A DNA stretch of 64,000 bases from CBDDHT01 sp965227905 (GCA_965227905.1 OZ245780.1:4836001-4900000), one strand, 5' to 3'. Numbered from the stretch's first letter, positions 15,922 through 26,027 are shown. Numbers and translations are program-made. The notes: a model not told the origin generated them from the letters alone.

Positions 15922-17925
15922 CTAGGCGGCTCGAACCTCGTCCAGGAAGGATTGAACCTGGCCTCGCAGATCGTTTGCTGTCCGCGAGAGCTGATCGGAA
16001 GCTGCACCCAACCCATTGGCCTCGTTCTCAGAACGATCGATGGCAACACTGACGCCCTGGATGTTTCGCGAGACCTCGGTCGACCCCGCCGCTGCTTCCT
16101 TGGTCGCACGACTGATTTCAGAAACGGCGGACGACTGTTCTTCCATCGACGCTGCAATTGAGGCCGTTGTCTGGTCGATGCTCCTCACCTCTTCAATAAT
16201 GACACTTGTCGCATCGATTGATGCCTTTGCGGATTCACGGACGGCATTCAGCTTGTCGGCGATATCGTCGGTCATGCTCTTCGTTTGATTGGCGAGTTCC
16301 TTGACCTCTGCGGCGACAACAGCAAACCCTTTGCCCATCTCGCCGGCTCTTGCGGCCTCGATGGTCGCATTGAGTGCCAGAAGGTTTGTTTGCTCAGCCA
16401 CATCGTTTATTGAACCGATAACCTGCTCCGCATCAGCGATCGCGGCGCTCAACCCATCAAGTTGCTCCTGGCTGGTTCCGGCCAGCTGTGCGGAACGGCG
16501 CGCCATATCGGCAGCATTGGAAACCGTAGTCGAGACTTCCGCAATCGCCGATGTCAGCTCTTCAGATGCAGCTGCAACGGCTTTGACATTGGCCGTTGCC
16601 TGCTCCGAGCTGGCCACCACGGCTGCCGACTGTTCCCGGGATTGGCCGGACGTCTCGGTCAGGGTCACCGCTGCCGTCTGCAGCGAATTCGCAGATGTCC
16701 CAACATCGTCGACCAATGTGCCCACTTTGCTTTCGAACGTGTTGGCAAGATCCAGCATCACCTGACGCCGCTCGGAACGCTGGCGTTCTTCGACCAAGGC
16801 CTGCTCGCCCTGGAGTTTCTCGACTTCGATTGCATTGATCTTGAAACAGTCAAGTGCGCGAGCCATCTCGCCGATTTCATCGCAACGGTCGGTTCCGTGG
16901 ATTTCGACGTCTTTGTTTCCACTCGCGAGTTCATTCATATCCGAAGTAATGCCGCCGATGCCCTTCGAAATCGTACGTCCCAGGAAGATAGCTGCGAACG
17001 CTCCAATCAGCAGACACACGAGACTGAGTTTCAAGACTTGATCGTCCGTGGAACCGATAGCCGCTTCAGCACGTGGACCAAGCGTGGTCTGAAGTTCCAC
17101 CTGTGCCTCAAGTTCAGCTTCATAAGCTGCAAGCAGCTTTGGCCCCATCGCATCCATCGATGCACGAAACTGATTCCTGGTTTCGATCGTCGTTTCAATC
17201 GTATCAATCGTCGCTTGGTACTCATTGAGCAGCTTACGAGCCTGTACCGCTAGCGAGCGTTGCGATGGATCGCCCAGACTGCCAAGCAAGTGGCCGATCC
17301 GCTTGTCAGCTTCCTGCAGGGCCTTCCCCCCGCTTTCTTTGGCATCGTTTGCGTTCGTGAGTAGAAACTGCTCCGAGAACAGTCGGCCGGCAGTCAACGA
17401 GTCCGCCGCACGACCTGCCAGGTAAGATGTGTCGATATCCTTGTCACGATAGGCCCGCTCGGCAATCTGACTAATCTTCGACTGCACTGCCGGTCCGATA
17501 TTCGACAGTTTGGCGACAAGGGCATTGCGTTTGTCCTGCAACACTACGGTCTGTTCGAATGCAACCTTGTATTGCTTCAGCATGCCTTCCGGAACCTTGA
17601 GGCGTTCGACGATCTCCTTGTCTGTCGTCACGTCAGCAAGGTTGGCCTGCTCGACCTTCAGCACTTCGATTTTCCTCATTACAGTCTCAGCATTCTCCGC
17701 GCTGGATGCCGCGCGATGCTTGAGTGCTGCAAGGCGGGCTTCCAAAATGCCTTCCTGCAAATCACCGAGTTCGACCGTGTTGCGAGCCGTATGCCGATAG
17801 TCGGAAAAGAGTGTTGAAACATCCCTCATTCCGCTCACCGCAATCATTGCCACCACGCCGAGCAGCAGCAGCACGGCTGCGAATCCACCGTACAATTTGG
17901 TCGTAATCTTCAGTTTTCCCAACAT
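15922..17925 (-). CDS. Methyl-accepting chemotaxis protein
   Basis: This 667-residue transducer has a first membrane helix (about 13-33) and a periplasmic four-helix or HBM-type sensor (about 35-300). A second helix (about 302-322) and a HAMP domain follow. The cytoplasmic signalling domain has its conserved tip around DVAEQTNLLALNATIEAARAG. No C-terminal CheR-binding pentapeptide is visible; the end is QSFLDEVRAA. The ligand is unknown. The ATG at 17925 follows AGAGGGCAGGA, while an upstream GTG would add 12 residues without a ribosome site. No other chemotaxis genes are nearby. Confidence 0.93.
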   Translation of the reverse strand: MLGKLKITTKLYGGFAAVLLLLGVVAMIAVSGMRDVSTLFSDYRHTARNTVELGDLQEGILEARLAALKHRAASSAENAETVMRKIEVLKVEQANLADVTTDKEIVERLKVPEGMLKQYKVAFEQTVVLQDKRNALVAKLSNIGPAVQSKISQIAERAYRDKDIDTSYLAGRAADSLTAGRLFSEQFLLTNANDAKESGGKALQEADKRIGHLLGSLGDPSQRSLAVQARKLLNEYQATIDTIETTIETRNQFRASMDAMGPKLLAAYEAELEAQVELQTTLGPRAEAAIGSTDDQVLKLSLVCLLIGAFAAIFLGRTISKGIGGITSDMNELASGNKDVEIHGTDRCDEIGEMARALDCFKINAIEVEKLQGEQALVEERQRSERRQVMLDLANTFESKVGTLVDDVGTSANSLQTAAVTLTETSGQSREQSAAVVASSEQATANVKAVAAASEELTSAIAEVSTTVSNAADMARRSAQLAGTSQEQLDGLSAAIADAEQVIGSINDVAEQTNLLALNATIEAARAGEMGKGFAVVAAEVKELANQTKSMTDDIADKLNAVRESAKASIDATSVIIEEVRSIDQTTASIAASMEEQSSAVSEISRATKEAAAGSTEVSRNIQGVSVAIDRSENEANGLGAASDQLSRTANDLRGQVQSFLDEVRAA

Positions 17926-18493
17926 TCCTGCCCTCTTGATTTCATATGAAATTCCCAGCACAACGATGAGAAATACCGCTGTCTTATCAAGACCCGACGC
18001 TCCTCATGTTCGACAATCAAGATTATGAATGACTATTAAATTTGAAATTAACTGTAATTATGCTTACGTTACTTAAGTTTTCCGTGAAAAATTGTCGCTA
18101 AACAGCCATTTCTGATTTATTTTTCGACTTTCAGAATCTTGATACTTTGTTTTTCTATTGCGACATGTTGTCACGACCGCGCGCGACATAGTGTCGCCGG
18201 ATTTTCTGCGGATCGCGCACCTTGTATTTTGTTACCGCTTGATTCCGGTCGTCCATGATCGAAGGACATGTTTGCTTCCAAGGGTGACCTCAGAGCGAAT
18301 CGGAGGATGTTCGACGCCGGTGAAGCGGGTATCGGATGGCAGGTGTGCGGCCTGCCAAATATCGTGACGCTGGGGATAACTGCCGTTAAATCGCGCTCAT
18401 TCTCTCCTGAACGCAAAAATCCTTGTTAACGACAGGCCATATCGGGACAGGATTTTATGATCGGGCATTGTATAAGCGGTACGGAGCATTGCT
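17926..18493. other. Divergent intergenic region, partly AT-rich
   Basis: The part nearest the MCP gene (about 18000-18160) is AT-rich and probably carries the MCP promoter. The remainder has ordinary composition. No RNA gene or supported small coding region was seen. Confidence 0.5.
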
Positions 18494-19681
18494 GTGTTCC
18501 GAAACGCCTGTCTCGTCGCTCGACCTCAGAGATTGGCGGAGCTTGCGCGAAGGGGCTGGGACGTGTGGTATTATGGGCGAGATGAGGCGATCTTCATCGG
18601 GCCGTTGAGCGTGGAGCTCAAACCGCCTTTTGAAGCCGACATGTCTCCGGCTCAAAAACCTCTACAGATCCGAATCCGTTTTGCCCTTCTCTGGCTGTTT
18701 CTCTCACTGTTTCTCGTCATCCCGCTGAGATCGGCCCCCTTCCCGGCTTATCTTCTGGTGCTCGTCGTGCCTGCCATCGCACTGGCGGTCATCGCATCGA
18801 GTGTCTATTGGCTCAAACGCCAGCGCAGGGCTCATTTCAGCGACAAGGATGTGTCTGTCCGGGAAAAGAAGTGGGGCCTGGAGAGTGCCTGGTCTGCGCC
18901 TTATTCGGCCTTTGAGGGTGTCCTGTTGCGCGAGCGGACGCTTCGTGGCCGAACCCAGACACGAACGTTCCACATCATCGAGCTACGACATCCCGATCAA
19001 GGGAAATCCCTGCCGATCCATATTGCAGTCGATGAACCGCTTCCCATCGACGTTTGGACACATGCAGCCAAAACTCTAGGGTTGCCAAGCCTGATCGAAG
19101 TGAATGGCGGTGCGGTGCCGTATCCCGCCGAACACATGACCACGCCAATTCGCGAACTCGCCAAGAACAGGCTCATTTCCGTCGATTTCCGTGGGGACGA
19201 AATCGTGCCCGAAGACCTGTCCTTGCGACGCGGCGGAACGGAACAGGCAGAAGCCCTGGCGGTGATTGTGAAGGCCAGCAATTTTCCACTGTGGCTCAAG
19301 GCCAGCCTCGCGGGCATTGTCGCCCTTGTATTTTTGACAGGGCTCCTGACCCTTTCGTTATTCGGTCTCATTTTGTCGGTTGTTCTTGCAGGTTTGCTGG
19401 GCTTCACGTTCTGGCTCGAGAGCCGTCGCTCTCGTACGATCCTGATTACGCGAGACGCCCTGACGCTGCGCTATCCATGGGCGGGCCTTGGACCGGCGTC
19501 GGATTTCTCGCTTGAGCTTGGCGCCATCACGTCGATACGCGGCAGGGAGTCGCCGGCAGGGCTCGGCCGCGAACTGGTTATTGAGGCAGAAGACGGACGC
19601 ATCGCAACCGGCCCCGGCCTCGACTCAAAGACGCTAAGCTGGCTCCGGCGCTTTCTGATTGCGACAATTGCCAGCGCCTGA
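18494..19681 (+). CDS. Membrane protein of unknown function with two helix pairs
   Basis: I do not recognise this protein of up to 395 residues. It has a first pair of membrane helices (about 62-107), a soluble beta-rich region (about 110-265), a second pair (about 270-310) and a C-terminal soluble region (about 315-385). The two soluble regions look like PH-like modules of bacterial membrane proteins, for example the ITRDALTLRYPWAGLG strand pattern, so an internal duplication of helix-pair plus PH-like module is possible. The start is uncertain: GTG at 18494 gives the longest frame, and ATG at 18641 (MSPAQKP) is an alternative. Confidence 0.65.
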   Translation: MFRNACLVARPQRLAELARRGWDVWYYGRDEAIFIGPLSVELKPPFEADMSPAQKPLQIRIRFALLWLFLSLFLVIPLRSAPFPAYLLVLVVPAIALAVIASSVYWLKRQRRAHFSDKDVSVREKKWGLESAWSAPYSAFEGVLLRERTLRGRTQTRTFHIIELRHPDQGKSLPIHIAVDEPLPIDVWTHAAKTLGLPSLIEVNGGAVPYPAEHMTTPIRELAKNRLISVDFRGDEIVPEDLSLRRGGTEQAEALAVIVKASNFPLWLKASLAGIVALVFLTGLLTLSLFGLILSVVLAGLLGFTFWLESRRSRTILITRDALTLRYPWAGLGPASDFSLELGAITSIRGRESPAGLGRELVIEAEDGRIATGPGLDSKTLSWLRRFLIATIASA

Positions 19682-19737
19682 ATATCGTACCAACAGCGAC
19701 AGTTTTTCCGCGACGCAGTCCTGAGGTCAGCCTGTGC

Positions 19738-20604
19738 TTAGGCCTGCTCGTCACCCTGAATCGTGATCCGCCGCATGACCCGGCGATGGCCGTCATAGTC
19801 ATTGATGGCCGAGTGCCAGGTTGACCTGTTGTCCCAAACAGCGAGCGATCCCGGTCGCCAACGGAAGCGGCATGTGAATTCCGGCTGAACGGCGTGCGTG
19901 TAGAGATAATCAAGCAGCGGGACACTCTCAGACCGTGTCATCGACGCAAAACGTACGGTATGTGCCGGATTGACGAACAAGACCTTCCTGCCTGTCTCGG
20001 GATGGATGCAGACGACCGGATGTTGTGCCTCATGAACCGTGCGCTCGCTCGCTTTGCCACCCATTGTTCCGGTCTTCAGATGATCGCCTCGCAGGGCCGC
20101 TCCATGCAGATCGGAACTGCTCACGCCATGCAGACCGTCAAGGACGCCGCGCAAGCCCTCAGATAACGTCTCGTAGGCAAGATGCATATTGGCGAACAAT
20201 GTGTCGCCGCCAGCCTCTGGCGTCTCGACCGCGTAGAGCATCGTGGCTTTGGGCGGGACGGGCAGATAGGTCGTATCCGTATGCCACATACCGCCGAAAT
20301 TGCTGGTCTGGTCCGGCTCTTTGACAATCTCCGTGATGCGTGGATGCGATTCCATTCCCTTTGCAAACGGATACTCCGCCGTCGACCCAAAGCGGACAGC
20401 AAAGTCCAGATACGCATCGGGCGTCAGAGTCTGATCATGAAAGAAGAGAACATGGTGATCGAGGAAGGCCTGATAGATGCGTGCAAAGGCAGCATCGTCG
20501 AGCGCCGTCAGATCAACGCCAGAGACTTCAGCCCCCAGAGCACCCGATATGGGCGCAATGGAAATTTCCGATCTCATTTCTGATTCACGGTACGTCACAT
20601 TCAT
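19738..20604 (-). CDS. TauD/TfdA-family Fe(II)/2-oxoglutarate dioxygenase
   Basis: This 288-residue enzyme has the complete facial triad of the family: HxD in GMWHTDTTY, and the distal His in WDNRSTWHSAIND, followed by the 2-oxoglutarate-binding Arg in RRVMRRITI. Relatives hydroxylate taurine, alkyl sulfates, 2,4-D or other small acids; the substrate here is open. The ATG at 20604 is preceded by GGAAGG. It is the last gene of a minus-strand run Usp - MAPEG - TauD with an 18-bp gap to the MAPEG gene. Confidence 0.9.
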   Translation of the reverse strand: MNVTYRESEMRSEISIAPISGALGAEVSGVDLTALDDAAFARIYQAFLDHHVLFFHDQTLTPDAYLDFAVRFGSTAEYPFAKGMESHPRITEIVKEPDQTSNFGGMWHTDTTYLPVPPKATMLYAVETPEAGGDTLFANMHLAYETLSEGLRGVLDGLHGVSSSDLHGAALRGDHLKTGTMGGKASERTVHEAQHPVVCIHPETGRKVLFVNPAHTVRFASMTRSESVPLLDYLYTHAVQPEFTCRFRWRPGSLAVWDNRSTWHSAINDYDGHRRVMRRITIQGDEQA

Positions 20605-20622
20605 AGCCAGCCTTCCAAACAC

Positions 20623-21033
20623 TCACTTTGGCGCCGAAACCAGCAGCGCTACCAGATACACCATTGTCGCACCGACCCCTGCACCGAAGGTCAGCGATCG
20701 TGTCCCCCAGATTCGCGTCACCTGGGCGATAGGATGTGCCACGCGCGCCCAGAAAAATATCATTGCGCAAGCCGCCGTCAGGTCCGTGTGGACGCTGACA
20801 TATTCACCGGCAATAACGGCGATCGAAAAGGGGATCATGTTCTCGACGAGATTGTAATGCGCACGCTTCAAACGCTCACCCCAGGCCGGCAAGGATCGCT
20901 CATCCGGATAACCAAGCGCCTTGGCGAGGCCGGTTACTCTGAGTTCTGCAAGAATATAGGGGATCCAAAGGACGAGCATGAGCAATGCGCAATAGATGAG
21001 ATAGCGCAACTCGACAGACATCTGAAAATCCAT
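20623..21033 (-). CDS. MAPEG-family membrane protein
   Basis: This 136-residue protein has four hydrophobic helices and the MAPEG pattern RLKRAHYNLVENMIPF followed by ARVAHPIAQ. Members include microsomal glutathione transferase-like proteins, but many bacterial ones have no known activity. The ATG at 21033 follows GGGGGA by eight bases, so it is preferred to the upstream ATG at 21048. The gene is 18 bp upstream of the TauD-like gene and likely co-transcribed. Confidence 0.85.
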   Translation of the reverse strand: MDFQMSVELRYLIYCALLMLVLWIPYILAELRVTGLAKALGYPDERSLPAWGERLKRAHYNLVENMIPFSIAVIAGEYVSVHTDLTAACAMIFFWARVAHPIAQVTRIWGTRSLTFGAGVGATMVYLVALLVSAPK

Positions 21034-21087
21034 CCACAAATCCCCCATCAATACGGATTGGCGCGCGAACGGCTGCCAGAATACGAC

Positions 21088-21927
21088 CTAATGTGACATC
21101 AGGAGCGGCACGGTCATATGCTCCAAAACATGACGTGTCACACCACCAAATACTGTGGCGCCAAGCTTTGCGCGCCCGAAGGCACCCATTACGAGAATAT
21201 CGGGATCGGCCTCTTGGCAGTAGGCTAGCAGTGCCTGACCGGTGCGATGGCGTTCCGCTTCCAAGCGCACGACCTGCCCTTTGATGCCATGCCGTCCGAG
21301 ATGAACGAGGACGTCTCGATCGGGCATGTCCGGATGGCGATCCTCGTCCGGACCTGTTTCGACTGAGAGGACATCGAGGCGTGTCTTGGTCTCGAGGATT
21401 TGCATCGCATCGGTCAATGCACGCGCCGCCGACCGGCTCCCATCCCAGGCGATGGCAGCATGCTCCTTGAAAGGCCGCACGCCATAATCGGCCGGCACAA
21501 TGATGAGCGGTTTGCCGGACCGTAGGAGCAATTGCTCGGGCTGCATGGCTCGGCGTTCCTTCGCAATCGAGCCGACGAATTGTCCGGTGAGCAGAAGATC
21601 GTAGAAGCGGGCGGTTCGCGCGAGCATCAGATCGGGCTGACCGGCGATAATGAAGAAATCGACCGGCCCCTGATGGCCGGCCTCCGCAACGCGTGCGCGA
21701 AAACTCTTCTCGATTTCGCGCGCGCCATGCTGTTCGGCTTCCCGAACCGATTCAAGGACGTCCGATGCAATCCAACGCCGAATACTCCCTTCGTAGGTCT
21801 CAGGTGCATAGGCGTAGACACCGGTTACCGATGCGCCGTACTTGGTCCCCATCTGCAGCGCAAATTTGAGCGCGTTCTGTGCACCAGGATCATCGTTGTA
21901 GGCTACGAGCAGATCTTTGATCGCCAT
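21088..21927 (-). CDS. Universal stress protein with two Usp domains
   Basis: This 279-residue protein consists of two tandem UspA-like domains (about 1-145 and 150-279). The second has the nucleotide-binding glycine pattern GAFGRAKLGATVFGG, close to the G-2x-G-9x-G signature but without the following Ser/Thr. Tandem Usp proteins are cytoplasmic and usually bind ATP under stress or starvation. It leads the unit with the MAPEG and TauD genes; GAAAAAC upstream of the ATG is a weak ribosome site. Confidence 0.9.
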   Translation of the reverse strand: MAIKDLLVAYNDDPGAQNALKFALQMGTKYGASVTGVYAYAPETYEGSIRRWIASDVLESVREAEQHGAREIEKSFRARVAEAGHQGPVDFFIIAGQPDLMLARTARFYDLLLTGQFVGSIAKERRAMQPEQLLLRSGKPLIIVPADYGVRPFKEHAAIAWDGSRSAARALTDAMQILETKTRLDVLSVETGPDEDRHPDMPDRDVLVHLGRHGIKGQVVRLEAERHRTGQALLAYCQEADPDILVMGAFGRAKLGATVFGGVTRHVLEHMTVPLLMSH

Positions 21928-22018
21928 ATTGTTTTTCCTTGTCAGCCGTCAAACCCATTCTATCGCCCGGCCCTGCCAAGGCCAATGGTCCCCGAGTCCC
22001 GGGTATTGCATGACCCAG

Positions 22019-22315
22019 TCAAGTACGAGGCGTCTTGAACCACTGACCGGTATTGACGAAATGGAACATGATCAGAATGAATAGGAGCACCAAGGCTGGT
22101 GCGCAGCCTGCAATGGCTTCAAATGGCCAAAGATTGGACGTTGAGTCCTCTTGAGTCATGGTATGCATGACGACTGCTCCCCAAGATACAAGCCAGAAAA
22201 TCGGCAAGATGCCGAGGAGCCGATAGCGGCCATTCCATCCAATCAGACATTTCGTCTGGAGAAAGACATAAAGAAGGATCGCACCGGCAACTGCCGCGTA
22301 AACCAGCCAAATCAT
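22019..22315 (-). CDS. Small three-helix membrane protein
   Basis: This 98-residue protein has three hydrophobic segments (about 2-19, 33-50 and 68-88) and short charged loops. It has no recognised domain, and the function is unknown. It begins next to the type 2 repeat element (22428) and is on the same strand as the Usp gene 92 bp downstream. Coding support comes from the well-placed hydrophobic and charged pattern and a complete frame. No strong ribosome site is visible. Confidence 0.6.
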   Translation of the reverse strand: MIWLVYAAVAGAILLYVFLQTKCLIGWNGRYRLLGILPIFWLVSWGAVVMHTMTQEDSTSNLWPFEAIAGCAPALVLLFILIMFHFVNTGQWFKTPRT

Positions 22316-22427
22316 GAGTCGTCTAGGCCCCGCGTCTTATTGAACGACGTTGTCGGGGGAGTTTATCTGGGTTTTGGTGTCGACGGCTATGGGGCGATTG
22401 CGGTTGGGCGTAGCATCCTGGTCACGT

Positions 22428-22793
22428 GCTGGTGCTATCCGGCGGGATGGTGCCGTGTATTTGAGATCTGGATTGTTTCGCTCACGGCTATTCCGCGCTG
22501 ACGCGCGGGCCTCCGCGGGGGCGCCCTGACCGGCCGGCGCGCGGTCGCGCTTGCCGCGCCACTATGGCGCGGTTGTCCTTTGCTGATCCAAGATACTGTC
22601 CGTATCGCACCAGCCAAGCAGGACGATCTCTCGTGGAACCCAAGAATAACCGAGCGACCAGCGAGGCAAGGCCAAGCGGCCGCCGCCCGGTCAGGGCGCC
22701 CTCGCGGAGGCCCGCGCGTCAGCGCGGAATAGCCGTGAGCGAAACAAACCAGATCTCAAACCCAAGGCACCATGCTGCCGGATCGCACCTGCC
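22428..22793. repeat. A/B long inverted-repeat element, locus 2 (B left, A right)
   Basis: The left arm (type B) starts at GCTGGTGCTATCC (22428), has GTTTCGCTCACGG at 22475, hairpin CCGCGCTGACGCGCGG, and the B tail with CCGCGCC-ACTAT-GGCGCGG near 22554-22572. The right arm (type A, inverted) runs from about 22639 to 22793, ending in the complement of the same outer sequence. The centre (22579-22638) resembles the locus 1 centre in reverse. It lies between the HlyD-like gene stop and the small membrane gene start. Confidence 0.9.
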
Positions 22794-22842
22794 AATCAGC
22801 ACGATCCAGCATCGAACCAACGACACATAACCGCTCAAACCC

Positions 22843-24213
22843 CTACTGCACAAACGTCCGCACAAGTCGGTCGTTCAGCGGTTGCAGGAAGTAGCTCAGT
22901 GCCGTTCGCGAGCCGGTATTCACAAACACATCCGCCGGCATACCGGGCAAGAGCTCCAACCGCCGAACGTCATCTGGTTGAACGGCACTCAAACGGATAC
23001 GGGCCGCATAATACTCCTCGCCGCTGCGCTCGTCTTTCAAGGCATCCGCAGACAAATCTACGATCTTGCCGTCGGCTTCCGGAACCTCTGTCTCGTCGAA
23101 AGCCGTTAGTCTGACCCGCGTCGCCTGCCCGACGCGGAGCTTTTCGATGTCCTTGGTTTCGACCCGCGCCTCGACAATCAGTTCATCAGACTCCGGCACG
23201 ATATCGAGGATTGCGTCGCCAGCGCGAATGACTCCCCCTTTGGTGTAGACCTGCATGTTCACCACACGACCGCTAACGGGAGCGACCACCTCGACACGTT
23301 TCAGCTTCTCCTTTGCACCATAATATTGCGGCTCAATGGACGAGATCTGCGTTTCGATTGCCGCGAGTTTCGTTGCGATGGCTTCACGACGCTGACGAGC
23401 CTGTCCGATCTCGCTGATTTTAAGCTCATCGATTTGATTGCCAGCTCTGACCTGCGAGGTGACAAAGCGGGCATCGGCTCCATGGAGCCGCTCGGCTTCG
23501 CGTCGGAGTGAATTGACCCGGCGGGCCGTCGTGAGTTCACGTCGAAGCAGATCTTCCAAGGCAGCCAGCTCCAATTTGATGATCTCGACCTGGCGAGCAT
23601 TCGAGGCACGCTGATCCTGCAGACCATCGATCTCTTCCTGAAAGCGCTGGATACGTTGCGCGACGAGTTCCTTTTCACTCGTACGCGCCCGCCTTTGCGT
23701 ATTGAACAATGCGCGTTGCACCTCGATCAGAGCGCTTTGCTTTTGCGAATCCAGATCTCGAACGACAGGGTTCTCGCTCGCAGCAAATTCGAACGCATCT
23801 TTGCTTTCCAACTCCGCAACCAGCCGTGCCTGCCGAACATAAAGCTCAGCCAGTCGGTTGCCGAGAACATCGACGCTGATGTCGCTGTCGGTACTGTCCA
23901 TGCGCAACAGGACCTGGTTCGCACGGACCGTATCACCCTCCCTGACCAGAAGGTCGCGCACGATGCCGCCCTCCAGATGTTGAACGGTTTTACGGTTGCT
24001 CTCCACCACAAAGGAGGCCGGTGCGATGACGGCACCATCCAGTTTGGCAGAAACCGACCAATAGCCCGCAGCCCCGGCCAGTATGCTCAATGCCATTCCG
24101 CCGAACAGGATGTAGGAACGAACATTGGAGACGTCGGCAACACTTTCATGCGGGCTCCTGGTTTCCAGATGCACCGGCGCACCGCTTGTATACGGAGACA
24201 GAGATTTGCTCAT
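22843..24213 (-). CDS. Type I secretion membrane-fusion protein (HlyD/PrtE family)
   Basis: This 456-residue adaptor has a short cytoplasmic N terminus, one membrane helix (about 33-52), a lipoyl-like half motif with QHLEGGIVRDLLVREGDTV, a long coiled-coil hairpin (about 130-300), then APVSGRVVNMQVYTKGGVI and the C-terminal beta-barrel. It links the inner-membrane ABC exporter to a TolC-type outer-membrane channel, which is not present in this window. Its ATG overlaps the exporter stop (ATGA), so the two are coupled. Confidence 0.95.
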   Translation of the reverse strand: MSKSLSPYTSGAPVHLETRSPHESVADVSNVRSYILFGGMALSILAGAAGYWSVSAKLDGAVIAPASFVVESNRKTVQHLEGGIVRDLLVREGDTVRANQVLLRMDSTDSDISVDVLGNRLAELYVRQARLVAELESKDAFEFAASENPVVRDLDSQKQSALIEVQRALFNTQRRARTSEKELVAQRIQRFQEEIDGLQDQRASNARQVEIIKLELAALEDLLRRELTTARRVNSLRREAERLHGADARFVTSQVRAGNQIDELKISEIGQARQRREAIATKLAAIETQISSIEPQYYGAKEKLKRVEVVAPVSGRVVNMQVYTKGGVIRAGDAILDIVPESDELIVEARVETKDIEKLRVGQATRVRLTAFDETEVPEADGKIVDLSADALKDERSGEEYYAARIRLSAVQPDDVRRLELLPGMPADVFVNTGSRTALSYFLQPLNDRLVRTFVQ

Positions 24214-25946
24214 GATGTGGCTCGCTGGGTTAGAGGCGTTACGGAAGTGTTTGTCGCGGAATTGGTCGAGACAACCTTGGTCGTCGCACGCAGGACATCC
24301 TCCTTGGGACCGAAGGCGCGCTGCCGCCCGTTTTCGAGGACCAGCACTTTGTTGACCGCACCCAGTGTGCTTGGCCGATGCGTGACCACGACTGTGATCG
24401 CACCGCGGGCTTTGGCCGACTGTACGGCGTGGCGAAGTGCAGCGTCTCCGGTCGCATCAAGATTCGCGTTGGGCTCGTCCAGCACCAGCAGGAACGGATC
24501 GCCATAGAGTGCGCGCGCCAGACCGATCCTTTGTCGCTCGCCACCGGATAGGAACTGGCCGCCGGGACCGATAAGCGTGTCATAGCCGTCCGGCATTTGA
24601 AGGATCATGTCGTGGACGTTTGCCTGACGTGCCGCATACAGAACTGCTTCATCGTCCGGCTGTTCTCCGAACCGCGAGATGTTTTCCCGGATCGTACCCT
24701 CGAACAATTCGACGTCTTGTGGCAGATACCCAACCTGGACGCCCAACTCATCCACGTTCCACATCGTGGTCGCGATGTTATCCAGACACACCTCGCCGCG
24801 CTGTGGATGCCAGATCCCGGCCAACATGCGCGACAGCGTCGATTTGCCTGAACCACTCGGTCCGATAACCGCAGTGACATCGCCAGCCTCGAGATTGAAA
24901 GTGATACCGCTGATGGTCGCACGCTCCGCCGACGGGGAGGCAGCCTGCTGGATGGAGACGCTGACGTTCCTCTGCGCTTCGGGAAACGACATTGTCCGCT
25001 GAGCCGGAGGGAAGGCCTGAACGAGCGCTTTGAGCTTGCCGTAGGATCCAAGCGCTGCTGTAAAGACGCGCCATTGACCGATCGCCTGATCGATGGGGGA
25101 AAGCGCACGGCTGAGAATGATCGTCGCAGCGATCATCACACCGGGTGAGGCTTCACCGAAGATGGCAAGTGCTGCGCCAAGACCCAGCATTGCAGATTGG
25201 AGAGCCAGTCGGAACGTCTTCGAGACCACGGAGAACGATGCGACCCGATCGGTTGCCGATGTTTTCAAGAGGTTCGTGGACGCCTGCAGAAAAGACCAGC
25301 GCTGACGCAGATCCGCGTTCATCCCCATGGCAAGCATACTCTCGGCGTTTCGCTCACACATGGCGAATGTACCGTCTGCCTGCTTCTGGCCCGCGAGTGT
25401 CCTCGCCATCGGTTTTCGGCTCAATCGGTCATTCGCAAAAGCCAGAATGAAGAGGACAAGAGCACCAAACGTCCCCAGCACGCCGAGGAGCGGATGCAGG
25501 ATGAAAAGGACAGCCAGATAGATTGGAACCCAAGGCGAGTCGAAGAATGCAATCAAAGTGTTGCCTGACAAAAACTCACGAAAAGCGTTGAGATCGCTGG
25601 TTGGAACATCACCGGACGATGCCTTGCCAGACACCTTGCGTTTCATGACTGCGTCGAATATCGGACCACCAGCCCGTGATTCGAAACGCGCGCCGAGCCT
25701 GTTCAATATCCGCAACCGGATGAGGTCAAGCACACCGCTGGCAACAAAAATCCCTGCAAGCAGCAAACTCAAGGCAACGAGGGTCTCAAAACTCTTGCTT
25801 GTCAGGACCCGGTCATAGACCTGCAACATGTATAGGGGACCAGCCAGCATCATCAGATTGATCGCGAGGCTGAAAATGGCAATCGCAAAGTAGCCGCCCC
25901 GAAGAGAGCGTAGAGCGAGCGTAACGGCTGAAGGAGAATGAGACAT
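24210..25946 (-). CDS. Type I secretion ABC transporter, permease-ATPase (PrtD family)
   Basis: This 578-residue protein has an N-terminal membrane domain (about 15-310) and a C-terminal ATPase. The ATPase has Walker A GPSGSGKST, signature LSGGERQRIGLA, Walker B FLLVLDEP and the switch His in VVVTHRPS. The length and absence of an N-terminal peptidase domain fit the PrtD/RTX-exporter group. It energises export of the RTX protein encoded just upstream (81 bp away), with the membrane-fusion protein downstream. Confidence 0.95.
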   Translation of the reverse strand: MSHSPSAVTLALRSLRGGYFAIAIFSLAINLMMLAGPLYMLQVYDRVLTSKSFETLVALSLLLAGIFVASGVLDLIRLRILNRLGARFESRAGGPIFDAVMKRKVSGKASSGDVPTSDLNAFREFLSGNTLIAFFDSPWVPIYLAVLFILHPLLGVLGTFGALVLFILAFANDRLSRKPMARTLAGQKQADGTFAMCERNAESMLAMGMNADLRQRWSFLQASTNLLKTSATDRVASFSVVSKTFRLALQSAMLGLGAALAIFGEASPGVMIAATIILSRALSPIDQAIGQWRVFTAALGSYGKLKALVQAFPPAQRTMSFPEAQRNVSVSIQQAASPSAERATISGITFNLEAGDVTAVIGPSGSGKSTLSRMLAGIWHPQRGEVCLDNIATTMWNVDELGVQVGYLPQDVELFEGTIRENISRFGEQPDDEAVLYAARQANVHDMILQMPDGYDTLIGPGGQFLSGGERQRIGLARALYGDPFLLVLDEPNANLDATGDAALRHAVQSAKARGAITVVVTHRPSTLGAVNKVLVLENGRQRAFGPKEDVLRATTKVVSTNSATNTSVTPLTQRATS

Positions 25947-25987
25947 GAGAACGGCTCACTGAAGAGGAACAAATGGAGGGAAGTGAC

Positions 25988-26011
25988 GGGAGGCAGCCAT
26001 TGCCGCCTCCC
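25988..26011 (-). terminator. Hairpin between the RTX gene and its exporter genes
   Basis: On the minus strand GGGAGGCGGC and GCTGCCTCCC pair around AATG. No T-run follows, so it may attenuate transcription or stabilise the rtx mRNA 3' end rather than stop transcription fully. Such a hairpin would allow more RTX protein than exporter. Confidence 0.55.
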
Positions 26012-26027
26012 ATCATCGGTTCTGCAC

